Of a stretch of 64,000 nt of DNA, positions 10,935-22,633 are shown one piece after another. The position numbers and the translations under genes are program-made. The notes under the pieces were generated by a model. That model ran no database searches. It was given only the letters and a program-made list of their open reading frames with translations, and had not been told where the DNA came from. Each line of letters starts with the position of its first letter. Position 1 is the stretch's first letter. This stretch comes from Sanguinoderma infundibulare (taxonomy: Eukaryota > Basidiomycota > Agaricomycetes > Polyporales > Polyporaceae), in contig JAVLRN010000006.1 of assembly GCA_032821775.1 (NCBI GenBank), forward strand, positions 1,736,001 through 1,800,000, in the 5' to 3' direction.

Positions 10935-13548
10935 ATGTTGGAGCCAAGCTCTCCAGTGCTAAAGGCACGGAAGCAATCCCACAAGTTATATTCCAAGATG
11001 TTGTCCAGCATTGTCGCTTTCGTGTTCTCCATCTGGCTTATCCGTTTCACTTTCTTCGGTGGCAACAGACCTCGACTTGAGGTCGATACTCTCCCGCAGC
11101 CACAGCCACCTCCGCCGAACGCACACGGCAGAGCTCGCCCGCTACAGCTTCATGCTGGCCAGCCCGTCTTGTTGAACAACACGCGCCATACACCACTTCC
11201 ACTCCCGGCGAATGACCCATACCTTCCGAGCAAACTATCTTTAGCCGCTGTTCTGCCTGTGACATCTCACTCAGTCTCTGATCTGCACTTCCACTTGCGG
11301 AGCCTTCTTGGAACCTCTGAATCTCTCTCTGATCTCATTCTGCTCAGCCCTCCACCACTTCACGCTCAGATTCGCCACGCCCTGCGTTCTATTCTCTCCG
11401 AGGAAGAGGAGCACGAAGTAGTCGTGTCTATCTCTCCGTGGCCTGAAGGACTTGCTTTGGGGGCTGCTCTGATTGAATCTGCCGGGCGAGCGGGCACCGA
11501 CTGGGTCCTCCTTACAGACGAAGAAGGACTCGAGCATTTCGATACGGACACACGCGACATCCTCCTTCTCAACACCGGCCCTCGATCCTCTTCGCCAATG
11601 GGTCCTCGAGGGGTCGACTATCAGCTGGCTTGCTTGACGCCCGGCACCGGTTCTCAAATAGCTGCCTACTTGGTTCCTCCGCTCGTCCTCCCCACCTCAT
11701 CGCTGCCACCCACCAAAAACGTTAGACTTGACGAACCCTGGGCAGCACTTGGACACTACGTTGCTCGTCATGGGTCTACACACGTCGGTGGGCTCGTCAC
11801 AGGCTCTTCCAATGGTTCCCTCGCATGGTGCGACAGATACATGCCCGACCAAACCGTCGCCCTGCTACCAGGTGACGAGTCGCAATCGACCATCTCTACG
11901 ACACAAAACGCCACTTCACATGCCGCCACTGGTTCCTTCCTTCTCGTCGCCCACGCTAGCGAGGCGGGCCTTCTGGTACCCTTGGTCTGCCAACTTGTCC
12001 GGCAAGGTCAAAGCGCCACTTTCATTCTCTTGCTAGATGCTGGCGACGCTGCTCCAGAACTGGTGTCCCACCTAGAGGAATGTCGAGTCGCGCTTCATCT
12101 CGTCCCATATTCGCTGACAGATGCAGAGGACGTGCAACGTGAACTGCTAGGTCGCGTACCTGGAGGTTTGGATGTTGTGATATCATCGCTGGAAGACAAG
12201 TCACTTTCTCAGGTTGTGGACCACCTGGTTCGAAAAAAAACCGATCATCCTGTCTCTGTGGTCCACATTCCCAAGGACGACTTGCCTTTCTGCGACTGGA
12301 TGTCCGCCGTCGACCTCGAAGGATGGAAGAGTACGCATGCCTAATCTCGTTTTATCATGACACCCATTGATAATATGATATTTCCTAGACTGGCACACCC
12401 CCCAAATCGAGCTGTCGGTCATCACGGACCACCGGCCGCATTCCCTCGACAGGCTCCTTTCGTCCTTGACGAGAGCTCGGTACTTTGGCGATAAGGTCAA
12501 CATGCGGATCAACATCGAGCAGACCGCCGACCCGGAAACCCTGCAGATCATCAGACAGTACCGCTGGGAACACGGAAGTGTCTTTCCCCACCACCGCGTC
12601 TTTCACGCTGGCTTGATGACGGCCGTGGTGGAGTCCTGGTATCCCAAAAACAACCACACGTATGGGCTGCTCCTAGAAGACGACGTCGAAGTGTCGCCCC
12701 TATTCTACGCGTGGGCCAAGCTATCATTGTTGCGCTATCGGTGAGGGACACGAATCTACGTATCGAGACGCGCATGAGACGTGCATTCGCTCACCTCTGT
12801 CCTGTTCATCAGGTACGGCGACCCCGAAAACCGGCGCCCCAACCTATTCGGCATCAGCCTCTACCAGCAACGGAACCTCGAGCTGCACCCCGACGGCCGC
12901 CGCCTCTTCGACGCCCGCAGCACCTTCGCCGCCGCCGGCCTCGCGCACCCGGAGACACCCTACCTCTCCCAGATCCCCTGCAGCTGGGGCGCACTCTACT
13001 TCCCCGAACACTGGCGCGAGTTCCACGCGTACCTTGCCGCGCGCCTCAACGCGTCCGCCTGGCCGCTCGCGCTCGCGCTCGACGACGAGGTCGTGCCCGC
13101 CGTGCGCTCGAACCGCTGGACGCGCTCGTGGAAAAAGTACTTCATCGAGCTCGTCTTCCTCCGCGCGTACCTCATGCTCTACCCCAACTACGCCGCGCAC
13201 GCGTCCCTGTCCACGAACCACCTCGAGGTCGGCTCGCACGTGCACGACGTGCCCCTCGAGACGTACCTGCGCAAGAAGAAGCTCTTCAACGTCCCGCTCA
13301 TGCCGCTTCCCCGCGCGTTCGAGCCTCGGCCTGGCCGCGCCCGTTCCCTCCCCAGCACGGGCTTGCTCGAGCTTCCTGATGGACGTCTCCCTGACTGGGA
13401 TGCCCTCCCCGTTTTCGATCTTCTTGGCGCTATAACGAACGAAACAACGCTACTCCAACGTGGCAGGGAGCGCAGGACCGAACTGACGGGCTGCGGCGGA
13501 ATACCCACTCACGCTTATGACGTCCGGGAACTCCTTTGTAACGATTAG
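10935..13548 (+). CDS. Type II membrane glycosyltransferase-like protein
   Basis: Putative Golgi glycosyltransferase with a GT-A/GT2-like catalytic domain. Exons are join(10935..12330,12389..12740,12813..13548), 2,484 nt, 827 residues, phases closed. A short cytosolic tail is followed by one hydrophobic anchor (SSIVAFVFSIWLIRFTFFGG, about residues 23-42) and a long stem. The catalytic region starts after intron 1: HTPQIELSVITDHRPHSLDR is a typical donor-binding first strand, and NHTYGLLLEDDVEVSPLFY contains a DxD-like EDD motif for metal/nucleotide-sugar binding. The C-terminal half has GISLYQQRNLEL and NWR/YPNYAAHASLSTNHLEVG-type motifs. The donor and acceptor sugars are unknown. A later Met at 10999 would give almost the same anchor, so the start is not certain. 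Confidence 0.8.
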
Positions 13549-13912
13549 CCCAGGGGATGCAGGTAGCTACACACATGCCCAGTACCTCTGATGATATTCT
13601 TTTGATTCAGCATAAACGTGCGGATGTAGCTGGCCGGCCAGTGCATACACTACAGTAGTATCGAACATGTTCCAAATCTTTTATAATCGACACCATCCCA
13701 CAGGCCTCCGAGGCCAATGTATACTGAGTGTGCCCGACCTTCGAACAAGCCCGAAACTGGATAGCGTTACAGCAGTGTGCACAGTGTACAGTACAAATTG
13801 AACGTAGCAAAAAAAGACACCATCCCAACAATCGAACGTTCCAGTGTACCGCCCCCCTCCAAACAAACGCGACTCCTACATATATATTAAAGCAACCAGC
13901 TCGAAAACTGTA
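13549..13912. other. Convergent 3' intergenic region
   Basis: About 360 bp, AT-rich, between the glycosyltransferase-like gene and PAT1 stops. No gene seen. Confidence 0.45.
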
Positions 13913-16900
13913 TTACAGGGTGATCTGCGAAGCGTCCAGGCCGAGCGCGTGCAGGAAGATGTTCACGTTCGCGAGCCGCTGCCGCCTGTTCTCCTCGCTG
14001 TCCGCGTAGCCCTTCGTCGCGCTCACGACGGTCTCGAGTATGATCTCGCGCAGGCCCGCCACGAGTGCCTGCTGCTGCTCCTCGTTGGCGTGCACAGCGA
14101 GCATCGAGAGGAACTGCCACACAGGCTGGTCGAGGACGTCCGCGTTCGGGATACTGCTGAAGTTGACGCCCGCAAGCCGGCCAATGCGGATGGAGGGGAA
14201 AAGGGCGGGCAGCTGGGGCCGGAGGAGGTCAAACACGAGGTTGTACATCATGCCCCTTGTGTTATGTCAAAGGTAAGCATCCAGACACGAGGGGGAAATG
14301 AATGCAGCAGACGTACCAGCTTTGCATCTCCTCCTCAGTCGGCGGTAATTCCACTTCGGAGCCGCTTTGCGCAGCATGCTGTAGAATCTCTACCCGACTG
14401 AGGAATAGGGTAAGCAGCGAGATTCCAGGCTAAACAAGAGACTCGGTCAGCGACAGCACGCCGAAAAGCGAGATCACATACTCTTGTGAGGGCGATTGCA
14501 ACGACGTCGTTGCTCTCCAGTAGGAGTCCGAATAACCCAGCAACCAGCCTCATCTGTCCCTTGCCGACGACAGGCAAAACGCTCTGGATGGCGCTGCTCA
14601 AAAATGCCTGAGTCTGGGCCTCGAGGTCCTTGATATCCAAAGAATCCTCCAAGGTATCCAAGCGCGACGCCTGTTGAACGACATCGAGCTGAGAGAAGCA
14701 AGCGACGATGAGCGTAAAGAGGATCTGCATTCGTGAGTTGTCGAAGAGGCGTGCGATACGCGGAAGTATCTTCTTGCCCTTGATGGGGGTGATGAGGGAC
14801 ACGAAAGGATGAGGAGTACTGAAAGCAGGCCGTTTGGATGAGAGGTCGCACGACCAGAAGGTTGAAAACTCACCTCGTCTCAAGTGGAGAGGAGAGCATC
14901 AGCTTATCAAACAGTTGATCAATAAGAGCCTCGCACTGAATTGTCCTGTACAGTCTCCATTAACCCGTCGGCGTCGAGTCTCGACAAGTGTAGAGACGCA
15001 CCATTGCTCGAACGCTTCCTCCTCTTCAGGGGCAGGCTGGTCACGGCGGCGCTGCTCGATATCAAGCACGATGTCGTAGAGCTGTTCGAGGATGACCAGA
15101 GACTGGCGGTGGGTCAAAGGATCCCTGCGGACGTGACCCGCGGCGGCAGTCCCAAGAGCCTCACGACCCATCTTCGCGGCTTCCCGAGCAGCACCCTCAC
15201 CCTCCGTCGTCACGTCTTGTTTGGAGATGTGCGCCGCTGTCGCATGTGAAGTTGTTGGAGATGTGGAAGCGTTTGAAGCGTCGACCTGAAGCAACTGCCG
15301 AGGAGCTGCCTTGTAACTGCGACCAGATGTCCTGCCGAGCGCACCCTGGAGGCTGTTCAACGCTATGACGCTGAGTCAGTCAAGACGGAAAATGACTGAT
15401 TGGACCATGGGACATACAAGCCTTCTCCTTCTCCCGTAACCGTGCGTTACTGACGATACGTTCAACCTGCGCCTCCATACGCTGCAAGGCGCCCTGACGG
15501 CGCCCTCCTGGAACCTTCTGACCAAGGCCAAGGCCGACACCACCCCCAGAGCCAAACCGGAGCACGCGATCCTCAGACGTCGCAATACCCATGCGAGAGC
15601 GAAGGATTGCCCCGTAGACCTGAGCGTAGAAGTCATCTGCATAGGGATCCTGCGTTACCAGTTGGGACACCTGAATGCGCGTGATGAAGTCCTTGTCCGA
15701 CTGCGTCATGAGGTCGTTGTAGCGAGACTGGTGGAAACATGAGCACGACCGATGTCACCGGGGTTTCAACGATCCAACTCACCATGTGCGCAATCTTGTC
15801 CAGCCTACGCTTACGCTTGTCTTCCATCCGTTCGGCCTCCATGATCTTGCGCATAGCCTCCACCTGGAGCATCTTTTGCAGCTCTTGGGCCTCCCTGGCA
15901 TCGCGCTCAGATAGTCCAGGCGCCTGCATCGTACTTAGGAACTCGGCCTGCGCCATCTCGGCGAGAAGGCGCTGCTGCATCTGAATGTTCTGAGGAAGAT
16001 ACTGCATGTTCTGAGCAAATGGCATGTCGAGCGCGATCGGCGGAGTCATAAGAGCAGGCGACTGCCTACCAACACCCGCACGACGAGCACGGTCGCCCAA
16101 TGAAGGGCTGATGCCACGCTGGTGAAGGAGCTGGTTGTGGATGAACTCGTTCGCCTGCTGCTGCTGTATCCGGAGCTGCTGTTGCTGCCGCTCGAGCTCC
16201 TCGAGCTTGAGCTGCTCTCGGAGTTCAAGGAGTTGCTGGCGTTCATGTCGCTCGCGCTGTTCCTGAAGCTCGAGGAGTTGACGCTGTTGATGTTGTTGCT
16301 GTAACTGGAGGAGATGGATCTGATGCTGTTGCTGTTGTTGGTGAAAGCGCGGAGACTGGGAATGTGGGTGCATCCGAGGCGGGGGTGTCGGCGTCGCGGC
16401 GGTGTTCTGAACACCTATCGCCGCCGATCCTGGAGGACCGACGGTAGGTGGACGTTGCACAAGACTTCTCGAGGGAGACTGGAGCAAGCCGTGGGTTCCG
16501 TGAGTTGGAAGAGGATGCTGTTGGAGCTGCAGCTGAGCATGCTCTTGACTCTGTTGAGCTTGTTGTTGCGACAGCTGGGGCTGCTGTTGACGATGTTGGG
16601 CCTGCGCGGCGGCCCTCATCTCCCTCTCGATCTCCTCTAACGTATGAACCCCCTGGTGCAGGTCGGGACCGAGGTTCAGACTGGGAGGTTTGCTCACGGC
16701 ACTCGTCTGAGCAGCACCAACATGACCATACTTCGAAGTTTGTGCAGGGAGGTGGTCGTGAGTCCTGGTGGAGCCATTGCTGCGAGGAAGGACAGAGAAC
16801 GGAGATTTGTTGCCCCAGATTGCGTCCAACTGGGAAGAATGGGCTGCATACAGAACATGAGGATCGGGAGAGCAACATGGCTAGAATGACCGTACAGGAT

Positions 16901-17298
16901 TCGACATAGGACGAGGTTTGAGCCTTCTGCGGGGCCTGAGAGACGTGTTGCTGTGACGGACCAGGCTGAGCATGGAAAGTCTGGGACGACGCGGGCCTTT
17001 CGTGCTCTGGGAGAGCGGTACCGGTGAAGTCGAAATCCTTGCCTGTCCAGACGGCGTCGGTGTACAGACAGGAGATTATCGGGCATAAAGACTCACCTAT
17101 GTCCCCCGTAGCACCGAATGTCTCGTCGTTAAGGTCGTCGCCACCCTCCTGCAATGCATCACCAAGGCCGTCATAACTCTCCTCCCCCCAGGTGTAGACG
17201 GCTACGTCTTCTAGGTTCGCGCCTGATAACCCGCCTTCGAGGAACTTGCGCTTTTCGTTCTCGAGGTCGGTGCTCTGTTCGAAGCCGAAGAAAGACAT
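13913..17298 (-). CDS. PAT1: PAT1 mRNA decapping activator
   Basis: P-body scaffold that links deadenylated mRNA, the Lsm1-7 ring, Dhh1/DDX6 and the Dcp2 decapping enzyme. Nine exons: complement(join(13913..14255,14317..14429,14482..14818,14874..14945,15002..15362,15418..15727,15783..16843,16896..17042,17097..17298)), 2,946 nt, 981 residues, phases closed. The N-terminus is MSFFGFEQSTDLENEKRKFL with DLNDETFG, the conserved Dhh1-binding region. Next are the LDAIWGNKSPFSVLP and HTLEEIEREMRA motifs, then a Gln-rich stretch (about 16.1-16.6 kb). After that comes SRYNDLMTQSDKDFITRIQ with DPYADDFYAQVYGAI, the Pat1 core. The C-terminal helical domain binds Lsm proteins (PFVSLITPIKGKKILPRIAR, PGISLLTLFLSRVE, YNLVFDLLRPQLPALFPS). 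The start at 17298 is fixed by MSFFGF. Confidence 0.95.
15986..16600 (-). repeat. Glutamine-codon-rich low-complexity tract in PAT1
   Basis: CAG/CAA-rich DNA encoding poly-Gln-like runs (LQLQQHPL, HQQQQQHQIHLLQLQQQHQQRQ, RQQQQLRIQQQQA) in the proline/glutamine-rich region of PAT1. Such tracts in Pat1 promote P-body condensation in other fungi. Likely length-variable between strains. Confidence 0.7.
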
Positions 17299-17530
17299 CC
17301 AACCAGCATCGACGACAAGGAGAGAGAGGTTTTCGTCGACAGAAACTTGGAAGCTTGATCCTCGCGCCGTCGTCGACACCTGCGGTAACCGCAAGCGATG
17401 GCCCGATCGATAGCTACTTATCGCCAACAATTAATCTTACCTAAATCCTTTTGTTGTCGTTTGTCAATCCTCATTTAAAATACGCGGGATATGTGCCGCC
17501 CACCAACCGCCCACTGGCTTCAAACCGTTC

Positions 17531-17890
17531 ATGCATTCGACAGAGCAGCTCCTGACCGCCATGCAGGGTCCGGACGCCAATGGGCAGCAGCAGATCGATC
17601 CTCGGGCGATGGAGCAGCCAATGGTCGCTCCGGACTCGAGTGCGGACGCGGACGTGTCGATGATATTCGAGGACAACATGGTCGAGATGTGGTCTTCTCG
17701 AGTGAGTTCCTTGCCCGCTTTTCTGTGTAGATGCCGAGCTGAGATCGATGCACGTAGGTGGGCGGATTGGGGAGCTTATGACGAGCGTGACTGGCATGGG
17801 GATACCGCTTGTGCTTGTACGTGCTGTACGCATATCTTTCTACTAGTTTAGATGGACCATGACTTCAAGGAGGATGTCCAGGACGATGCT
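17531..17890 (+). CDS. Possible short gene, structure unresolved
   Basis: An ATG at 17531 opens a 57-codon acidic, Gln-rich stretch (MHSTEQLLTAMQGPDANG to DNMVEMWSSR) ending at a good GTGAGT donor at about 17700. Downstream pieces with coding character (GELMTSVTGMGIPLVL; MDHDFKEDVQDDALDL) are each followed by donors, but I could not join them in phase. It lies 230 bp from the PAT1 start, divergent. It may be a genuine small gene or the degraded 5' end of the transcription-factor relic that follows. Confidence 0.25.
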
Positions 17891-17999
17891 CTTGACCTGT
17901 AAGTAACAGTCGTACTGGGGTCATTCTCTATACGTGCAACCCCAAGACAAGTCTGTGTACATGGGTGAGTCGGGAATAACGCTCGCCTTATGACTTTAC

Positions 18000-18560
18000 T
18001 CAGGTTTCTGGACCTAGCCCTCGGTCTCCCGTGGAGGTCTCTTATACCACGGCCTGCACCTGCGTGGTCACGCGTTCGGAACCGTCGTCCTGCTTGTGTG
18101 CGCCAACGATGCTCTGTGGGTGGATGATCTTCGACCACAAACAGATGATGAGACCGCGCCCGGCTGCAGTTGGTCCATCCAGGCAGTGGGATCCAAAACG
18201 CGAGGACGAAGTCTTTATGAACCAATCCTGCGCTTTATATGCGAACTACTACCTTCTTCAGATATGCATCCACCGTCCATTCCCCCAATGACCAGGCCTT
18301 CCCACCGCGTTTCAAGGGCACATGGCAGTTGTCATTGGATACTGGCGAAGGAAGTTCATGTTCCCTCGCTCGAGCGGCGTCCTGCCGTAATCCGAAGACG
18401 CTTCCCACGAAGAGCCACCCCAATCCTAATTCTATACGTTTGGATTGCCACCGACGCGGCCAGGAATCCTATGTCCATAAAGCGAAGCAGCCGACTCGCC
18501 GGATCTTCCTCCACTCTCGCTGGGCCCTTGACTACCTCGCATTGCATTTGTCCTGTTTGC
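18000..18560 (+). pseudogene. Relic of a fungal-specific transcription factor domain
   Basis: In one frame around 18173-18290 the translation WDPKREDEVFMNQSCALYAN continues into YYLLQICIHRPF. This is the hallmark segment of the Fungal_trans domain (PF04082) of Zn(II)2Cys6 regulators, where NYYxLQIxIHRPF is strongly conserved. Immediately after it the frame stops, and the expected next block appears only in broken pieces (for example ARAASCRNP in another frame). No zinc cluster is visible upstream. I read it as a decayed copy. An intact but heavily spliced gene is less likely. Confidence 0.45.
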
Positions 18561-18608
18561 GACGCATCTTTGCTTGCCTGCGTACGCTCGCTGGTCTAGT
18601 AACTCACA

Positions 18609-21600
18609 ATGGCTCAGCGCAAAGGGAGTTCAGACGCCTCAATCGAGGACAAGAAGGCGGCAGGAGAAGGTGCCGTGGAGGAGTTTGAACTCGATACTCC
18701 AGACATGTAGGCTTTCAGTTCCCTTGGCGTATGCACTTAACTGACGTATACATTCGTGTCGTAGCTCAAAACCATTCCCTCCCGAACCAGATGAGATGGT
18801 TGAGACCCACCAGCTCACACTGAGGTGCGACTATCGTTCAATATGTTTGGAGTAGTAGGTCTCATATTTTCATAGAGCGATTGTCGTAGGATGCGCTCTT
18901 GGCGCAGTTGGTGAGAATTGTCTTGACGTCTCTCGCGCTACGCGCATACTCATACTGGCGACTTGTACAGTCGGTGCATCCAACATCTACCTCGGCCTCA
19001 AGACGGGCTTCACTTTTGGACCTCAGGTAAGGAACTCGTGTGGGCGCATTGACATATACTGAATCCTCACCCATCTAGCTATTTGGTGTATGTCGTTCCG
19101 AGCCTTCCGTCAACCCGTCGTGCATTAAGGCACACAATTCGTGTCTCAGGCGATATTTGGGTTTGCCATTATCAAGCCACTCTCCAAAGCGCTGCCTGAA
19201 TCTGGCTTCCTGGGAAGACTGCTTGGCGGCCCATTTGGTCCCAAGGAAAACTGTACAGTTCAAAGCTCGGCGACAGGTACGCCCCAATTCTCCATTGCCG
19301 TTGGCTCGGGTAACTTTCTCGGCGTTCTCACCTCTCGCTTCTCCTCGGCTTCGCCTTCTCCTTCGTCGGCGTCCAGTCCGCTGGCACGACCGACATCAAC
19401 CCCGTTACCGCCGTCGCGAAGGCGTCCCAGCTCGTATTCGGTGGCATCGGCAAAGGCGTGCACCTTGCGGTCAAGCCCGCAGAGACGATGAATTTGACGG
19501 CCGGTATCGTTGCAGCCGGGTCGGCTGCACAATCGACGGACATGACGGGCGACCTGAAGACGGGATACCTCCTGCGCGCGAAGCCCAAGAACCAGTTCAT
19601 CGCACAGCTTTGCGGCGCGGTCGTCGCCATATTCCTCAACGTAGGGCTGTTCATCCTCTTCACCACTGCGAGCCCGTGTATTTTGTACGTAACCGCATCT
19701 TTTGGATCACCAACCAGACACTCACGCATGTCTTCAGGTCGCCCCAGACCGGTGTCGAGTGCCCCTACCAGGCGCCGAGCGTCAGCGCCTGGGTTGCCGT
19801 CGCTCAGGCCGTCTCCCTTCCCAACCTGCGTACGTTTCTCAGGTTCCCCTATCTACTGAACATGTGGGCTCTGCTGATGCTGATGCGCACCCACTCCACG
19901 CGTGAATAGCGATTCCCAAGTCGGCAGGCTTCACCGCCATCGGGCTCGGCATCTTCACCGTCATCGCGGTCGTCGTGAAGCACCTCTGGATCCCCAAGCG
20001 CTACTGGTACTACATTCCCAACTGGAATGCCATCGGCCTCGTGAGTCTTTCAAGATTAGACATCCGCGGGGACGACTCTGAAAAGACTGCAAAGTTTCAA
20101 GGTCGTCAGCAATTTCGATAGGTCACACGAAGCTGGTCAAAAAAAACCGGGGCAGAGGGGACGTAGCCCCTCGTACCAGTAGCACGTACCTGAGAAATCG
20201 GTCATCGATCTGCTCTTTTAGCCCATCGTCGAACGCGTACGGGAGTGTTCCAGCAATATAACCTATGACGTCCAAGTTCGCGAGCGTGCGGAAAAACATT
20301 TGAGGCGGTTGAATCAGTGCGAGCGTGTTTGGCATCCAATCGACGGGGCGGCGGTCCGGGGCGACAGTAGGGATAAGTATCACAGACCGGAGGGTGGTCG
20401 CGTGCACCATTACATGATCAACAGAAAGTGTCAGCGAGGGGAGCGACCAAGGATGGGAGGCTCAGCCGTGCGTGCCTTTCCATGAGCTCGGGGCGGGTAG
20501 GGTTGTATCGAAGTCGTATACCCAAGCCGAAGTGACAGCTGCTTGATTCACGTTCAAATCGTCGCCCTCCGGAGCTCGATTGACGTTCACAGCGTGCCTC
20601 TGCGAGCAAGGAACGCCGTGCGGAAGCGGAGCGGGGTCCCGATCGCGAGGCAACTGGGTAGTGTGTGGTTGGCTGGCGGCGGCAGCTGGTCGCAGCACCA
20701 GGATGACATGGTAATCCCAAACGACAACGTCTGGGGCACGCAACTTCTGAGACCAGAGTGCAACCTGTCGGAAGAAAGAAGAACACCGACGTCAGCGCAG
20801 TCCGGTGACCCCGAGCGAACGCGTTGGACATAATACCCGGACGAAGAGAGAGAGACAAACCATTTTACCGCAGTTTAAGATAAACACGATGTAGATCTGC
20901 CAGGGCCATAGAACCCCGCGGGCGGCCCGCGCGTTGGCTTCTGCGCGGAAGGTGTGCGCGAGGAGATAGATGTTCTCTTCGCAGTAACACGACGTGTAGA
21001 CGCTGTCAGGTGGCAGCGGAAGTGGGGGCGAGAGAACGGTCGAGCTGGAGCCAAAGTTGGCGGCAGGCACGCCAGAAGCAGGCAGCGGGGTGAGAGTAGA
21101 CATGAAGCATGATGGTGATTGCAAATGTGGATAGCGCGTATTAGTAGTACGTAGGCGAACGAGAGATGCAGCAGAACGTGCGTAGATAGCAGATGCAACG
21201 ATGTAAGATGCAAGCGATACGGAACGAGATCCGTCGTAGAGAGCGCATTACCCTTCGCGACTATAAACACCATCTCCTATAGTACAACGCCGCCAAGCAG
21301 CACTTTGGTCTCCAATCCGGGTCGGGCGAAAGAAAGTAGTCCTTGAAATACAGTGGAGAAAGACGCGCGCAGTGCTTGCTTCTCCGGAACGCCGCCACGC
21401 TGGGTCGCGAGCGGTTCGATGAACAAGCCAGTGATCTGCGGAGGCCCCCCGTCTCGCTGTGAATTGCTCACCCAATTGGATCATGCACAGGCGTTCGTCG
21501 CGCCCCAGATACCCTTCTCCCTTGCAATGTAAGGACTCCTTCCTACTTGCCAGCGACCCGGTCCTTGACGAGGTCCTTGTGTGGTAGGGCGATCGGTTCC

Positions 21601-21900
21601 GTCTTCAACTACATCTGGCAAAAGAGGAGCCCGCACAACTTTGACATGTACATGTTTGCCGTCGCCGTACGCCACTCCAAGTCGCCCATCCTCTCCTCCG
21701 CCACAACTGATGTCTGGCTCTCCAGGCGGGTATGCTTGCAGGCGAGGGTCTCGGTGGTGTCATGCAAGCCCTCCTCGCAGTTGCGAAGGTTGACGGCTCC
21801 CGTTAGTTCCTTCTCCATCCTCTGTGTAGGCAGCAACTGACGTGGCGCTTCAGGCTTTGGTACGGCGATCGGGTGTCCCGGCTTCGAGGTTTGTGGATGA
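18609..21900 (+). pseudogene. OPT-family (YSL-like) transporter, internally deleted, hosting a nested gene
   Basis: Oligopeptide/metal-chelate transporter remnant. Exons: 18609..18706, 18765..18824, 18876..18910, 18971..19026, 19079..19087 (9 nt), 19150.., ..19684, 19738..19829, 19910..20040, 21491..21528, 21588..21666, 21726..21801, 21854..21900. The 5' part has GASNIYLGLKTGFTFG, AIFGFAIIKPLSK and GGPFGPKENCTVQS. The 3' part has GFAFSFVGVQSAGTTDINPV, AKASQLVFGGI, AAGSAAQSTDMTGDLKTGYL, GMLAGEGLGG and the family's exact C-terminus GTAIGCPGFEVCG. Between QSSAT (about 19273) and GFAFSF (about 19345) roughly 270 residues carrying several membrane helices are missing, and the frame shifts near 19330 without any usable splice acceptor. 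The protein would be about 60% of normal length. The intron 20041..21490 contains an antisense NTAQ1 copy. Confidence 0.78.
20056..21103 (-). pseudogene. NTAQ1: N-terminal glutamine amidohydrolase (NTAQ1), nested in OPT intron, 3'-truncated
   Basis: Enzyme family that deamidates N-terminal Gln to Glu in the N-degron pathway. Exons: complement(join(20056..20086,20190..20262,20476..20764,20861..21103)), 636 nt, 211 residues, phases closed (an ATG at 21124 is also in frame). The catalytic Cys lies in TSCYCEENIYLL, His in VVVWDYHVILVL and Asp in WVYDFDTTLPAP, so the Cys-His-Asp triad is intact. Then come GYIAGTLPYAF and LFRVVPADV, immediately followed by a stop. Family members continue about 50-60 residues further (FASDRSHM block, PPPP motif), which is absent. 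The truncation falls within 20 bp of the OPT exon boundary at 20040. There is a Ser/Pro-rich insertion of about 50 residues before the Asp motif. The second intron (about 213 nt) appears to use a GC donor. It is either a partial duplicate or a copy broken when it landed. Confidence 0.75.
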
Positions 21901-22633
21901 ACGGGCCTGGCATTGTGAATGCGTTATTCCGTATACAAGCCGTCACGGTTGGTCACTGTATACGTGGTGTAAGATCATTTAAATGCAGTTGTACGACCAT
22001 TTCATTCGTCAGCACACCCTTGCGTTTAAACACAGAACAGCTGCTTGGCAAATCCACACAACGTATCTTACATTTCACAATGACCGTATACAATCCTTCT
22101 GTCCTCTGCCGTAAGTTCATCCCACCTTCGACTTCCGCCTTTCCCTGTCATCGCAGGTCCTCAAATCAAACTTTCAACACGACTCCAACGGCTAGTTATG
22201 TACCGCACGCCCACCCTTGCGGAAGTGCTCTCCGGCGCCCTCAAAGGTGACCACGCGAGCGAAAGTGCTGCCGGTGCTATTTCTAGCCGTCATTGAGCAG
22301 CGTGTCGTTAAATTAGTAGTGTCGCTCAGTACTGTAGTGATACACGGAAGTCGTTTGGTTGGATTATCGTGCGTCCGCATGGAGAATGGAAGGCATGCGG
22401 CGAGGACGATGAGCAAGGGGAGTGGGCGCTATATGAGTCGCCCGTTCGGGACCGCGTTCGGATGTGGCTGTGCGGGGTACAAGTGGAGAAGCGCGCATGG
22501 AAGCGGTGGCGGCAACGCAGCTTGGAATTATACTACTCACTGTCCTCCCCAATACTTTCAACAAAGGGCGAAAACCACTTCGGCACAGACCTATTGAAGT
22601 TCTGAACAACGTCAAAGTCAAGTACAAGCTGGA
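21901..22633. other. Intergenic; possible tiny ORF at about 22080
   Basis: About 730 bp between OPT and LIG4. An ATG at 22080 opens MTVYNPSVLC, followed by a GTAAGT donor, a CAG acceptor at about 22159 and RPQIKLSTRLQRLVMYRTPT LAEVLSG-type sequence before a further donor. I cannot complete it or assign a family. Confidence 0.3.

Noticed and set aside
10265..11065. Long minus-strand ORF MPPKKVKRISQM reading into TMA16
   Set aside because: The upstream part overlaps the promoter and first exon of the divergent gene. TMA16 starts cleanly at 10705 and needs two introns.
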